Below, one piece after another: positions 62,165 to 64,000 of a stretch of DNA of 64,000 nt; position 1 is the stretch's first letter, and each line of letters begins with the position of its first letter. A model generated the notes under the pieces. That model ran no database searches. It was not told the DNA's origin and was given only the letters and a program-made list of their open reading frames with translations. Position numbers and translations under genes: made by a program. This DNA comes from Streptomyces sp. TLI_235 (GTDB lineage: Bacteria > Actinomycetota > Actinomycetes > Streptomycetales > Streptomycetaceae). The stretch spans positions 1,054,001-1,118,000 of the forward strand of contig NSGV01000002.1 in the NCBI GenBank assembly GCA_002300355.1, in the 5' to 3' direction.

Positions 62165-63223
62165 TCAGCCGGCCGTGGCCGCCCCCACCGCCGCGGGCAG
62201 CCCCGCCTCCAAGTAGCGCAGTTCCCCGCGCTCGCGGGCGTCGAGCGCCGCGGCGAGCCGCCGCAGCCGGGTGGCGGGCAGCAGTCCGGCGGCCTCGTCG
62301 AGGGTCACGAAGCGCCAGCTGCGCAGTTCGTCCTGCTGCAGCCGCAGCTGCTGCTGGGCCTCGGCGCCGAGCCGGCCGCCGTCGTAGACGAGCCGCAGGC
62401 CGCCGCGGCGGGGTCCGGTCCTGGGTTCCCAGTCGACGACGAGCAGGCGCAGGGCGGGCGCGTCGAGGTGCAGGCCGAGTTCCTCGGCGGTCTCGCGCAG
62501 GGCGGCGTCGGTCGGGGCCTCGCCGCGTTCGACGACGCCGCCGGGGAACTCCCAGGCGGGCTTGTAGACGGGGTCGACGAGGAGCACGCGGTCCTGTTCG
62601 TCGAAGAGCAGGACGGCGGCGGCGACGGTGTCGCCGGTGGGGTCGGCACTCTGCACGATCGGGCAGCGGGCGGTGCCGTCGGCGACGAATCCGGCCAGGC
62701 GCCGGGCGGTCTGCGCCGGGGTGAGGCCGGTGGTGTCGACGAGCTGGGCGTCGCGGCCGAGCCACCGTCTGGCAGAACGGTAGGCGGGCAGGTGGTCGAG
62801 GCACCAGCGGCGGACGTGCTCGGAGCGCTCGGGGTCGCCGGGGTACTCGTCCCGGACGGCGATGCGCTCCTGCAGGATCGTTTCGTCAGGGTCCAGGACG
62901 AAGTGGTGGACGGCGAGCCCGCGGGAGGCGAGCGCGCCGAATATCTCGTCGCGGTAGTCCTCCCGAAGCAAGGTCATCGGGACGACCAGCGGCCCGGGAA
63001 CCTCGGCGAGCAGGGCCGCGGCGACCTCGGGAACCAGGCGCCGCCAGGAGGGCAGGTCCTGGAAGTCGCCGACCGGCGCCAGCCGGTCGGCGGGCAACAG
63101 CCGGCAGAGTCCTGCGCCGATCAGTTCGGGGGCGAAGAGGAGGCTCCCGGGCAGGAGCTCCACCAGTTCCCGGCACGCGGTGGTCTTCCCCGCGCCGAAC
63201 GTGCCATTGACCCAGACGATCAC
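62165..63223 (-). CDS. P-loop nucleotide/carbohydrate kinase fused to a NUDIX hydrolase
   Basis: A 352-residue two-domain protein. The N-terminal P-loop kinase-like domain has Walker A NGTFGAGKTTA (6-16). The C-terminal NUDIX domain (about 190-350) has the box GGVVERGEAPTDAALRETAEELG (GX5EX7REXXEEXG spacing; residues about 230-252). Coupling a kinase to a NUDIX hydrolase suggests conversion of nucleotide or sugar phosphates, or nucleotide sanitisation. GTG 63223 follows AGGGGATG. Convergent gap downstream. Confidence 0.85.
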   Translation of the reverse strand: MIVWVNGTFGAGKTTACRELVELLPGSLLFAPELIGAGLCRLLPADRLAPVGDFQDLPSWRRLVPEVAAALLAEVPGPLVVPMTLLREDYRDEIFGALASRGLAVHHFVLDPDETILQERIAVRDEYPGDPERSEHVRRWCLDHLPAYRSARRWLGRDAQLVDTTGLTPAQTARRLAGFVADGTARCPIVQSADPTGDTVAAAVLLFDEQDRVLLVDPVYKPAWEFPGGVVERGEAPTDAALRETAEELGLHLDAPALRLLVVDWEPRTGPRRGGLRLVYDGGRLGAEAQQQLRLQQDELRSWRFVTLDEAAGLLPATRLRRLAAALDARERGELRYLEAGLPAAVGAATAG

Positions 63224-63392
63224 AGAGCATCCCCTGCCCTCGGCCCACCCCGGTGCCCCACGCACCGGGCGGCGGAGACCCTACCGCGGCCCCCGCGCCA
63301 CACCGGTGGTACCCGTACGGGCGGCCGTCCCATGCCTCGCGGTGCCCGGCGGCGTCGGCCTCCGGCCACCGGGCACATGCCGGGCGGGTCGG

Positions 63393-64000
63393 TCAGCCGA
63401 GGTCGAGCAGCTGCTTCTTGAGCACCTTGCCCATGGCGTTGCGGGGCAGTTCGTCCACCAGCACGACCCGCCGGGGGCGCTTGTGGACGGAGAGCCGCTG
63501 GGCGACGAAGTCGGTGAGCCGCTCCCCGGTGACCGGGCCGTCAGGGATGACGTAGGCGACCACGGCCTGGCCGAGGTCGTCGTCGGGGACGCCGACCACG
63601 GCCGCGTCCGCCACCTCGGGGTGGTCGCGCAACGCGGCCTCGACCTCGCCGGCGCCGATCCTGTAGCCGCCGCTCTTGATCAGGTCGACGGAGGCGCGGC
63701 CGACGATCCGGTGGAAGCCGTCGGGGCCGATCACGGCGACGTCGCCGGTCCGGAACCAGCCGTCGGCCGTCCAGGCCTCGGCGTCGGCGTCCGCGCGATT
63801 GAGGTAGCCGGCGAACAGCGTCGGCCCGGCGACCTGCAGCTCGCCGACGGTCTCGCCGTCGGCGGCGACCTCGGCACCGTCCTCGCCGACCAGCCGGGTG
63901 CGCACCCCGTCCAGCGGCAGGCCGACGCTGCCGGGGCGGCGCTCGCCGTCGGCGCGGGTGGAGACGGTGATCAGCGACTCGGTCATGCCGTAGCGCTCGA
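63393..64000 (-). CDS. Acyl-CoA synthetase, MatB-like (partial, C-terminal part)
   Basis: The visible 202 residues of an ANL-superfamily adenylate-forming enzyme run in from the right edge. Motifs YGMTES (the phosphate-binding acyl-CoA synthetase region), TADGWFRTGDVAV, GRASVDLIKSGGYRIG and the catalytic lysine at LPRNAMGKVLKK are as in malonyl-CoA/acyl-CoA synthetases. The GRxSxDLIKSGGY string is close to MatB. The N-terminal half lies outside the window; no start is visible. Confidence 0.85.
   Translation of the reverse strand, partial: ERYGMTESLITVSTRADGERRPGSVGLPLDGVRTRLVGEDGAEVAADGETVGELQVAGPTLFAGYLNRADADAEAWTADGWFRTGDVAVIGPDGFHRIVGRASVDLIKSGGYRIGAGEVEAALRDHPEVADAAVVGVPDDDLGQAVVAYVIPDGPVTGERLTDFVAQRLSVHKRPRRVVLVDELPRNAMGKVLKKQLLDLG

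Noticed and set aside
1..64000. CRISPR arrays, tRNA/rRNA genes, insertion sequences, att sites
   Set aside because: No repeat-spacer pattern, no tRNA-like cloverleaf and no transposase or integrase motif was seen.

Overview
The window is about 73-75% G+C. GTG starts are frequent, genes are packed with 4-bp stop/start overlaps, a mycothiol-type enzyme is encoded, a DasR-like site precedes a CBM2/FnIII/GH18 chitinase, and a GH10 xylanase and a DUF6643-like protein are present. Together these point to a chromosome of a Streptomycetaceae actinomycete (Streptomyces or Kitasatospora). I saw no tRNA, rRNA, CRISPR array, insertion sequence or prophage.

Layout. 0-20.2 kb is largely a surface or exopolysaccharide region. 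It holds a possible truncated gene at the left edge, a NodB-type deacetylase, and an HpnB-like GT2. Three unrelated genes (phosphatase, glutamate racemase-like, flavodoxin) interrupt it. Next come a minus-strand Wzm-Wzt-glycosyltransferase operon, a DsbA-like lipoprotein or secreted protein, a slipin and two divergent GT4 enzymes. A tightly coupled plus-strand operon then encodes Wzz/BY-kinase-like, GT4, GNAT, a polytopic Wzy-like protein and a DegT aminotransferase. 20.3-26.2 kb carries mscL, a Pro/Gln-rich DUF6643-like protein, a MOSC protein, a beta-helix/AAA+ fusion and a DeoR regulator. 26.3-30 kb holds a two-gene glucarate catabolic operon and the xylanase. 30-38.3 kb holds a Cds1-type cysteine desulfhydrase, a SHOCT/ABC/FtsX operon with an adjacent histidine kinase-response regulator pair, and a PhzF protein. 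38.5-54.9 kb is mixed metabolism and regulation (RidA, LysR, VOC, ROK, MFS, epimerase, Ca2+/H+ antiporter, acyltransferase, enoyl-CoA hydratase, ATP-grasp, alpha/beta hydrolase, MFS plus ArsR-type regulator). 55-64 kb carries the chitinase, a geranylgeranyl-reductase-family flavoprotein, an M20 peptidase, a DUF4184-like membrane protein, a GNAT-C acyltransferase, a P-loop kinase-NUDIX fusion and the 3' part of a MatB-like acyl-CoA synthetase.

How genes work together. The polysaccharide genes supply sugar transfer, modification, chain-length control and ABC export. The kinase-regulator pair and the neighbouring SHOCT-ABC operon carry similar 16-bp TACTCCC-containing boxes upstream, so they probably form one regulon. 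The glucarate dehydratase and the DapA-family dehydratase would act in sequence, with the DeoR protein as a possible regulator. Chitinase and xylanase each have a palindromic operator candidate that fits substrate-controlled expression.

A caution. Four loci (xylanase, a large helical-repeat gene, the Ca2+/H+ antiporter and an alpha/beta hydrolase) contain six apparent frameshifts. Five of them are repaired by adding one G or C within or next to a G/C run. That pattern suggests base-calling errors in the assembly as much as true pseudogenes.
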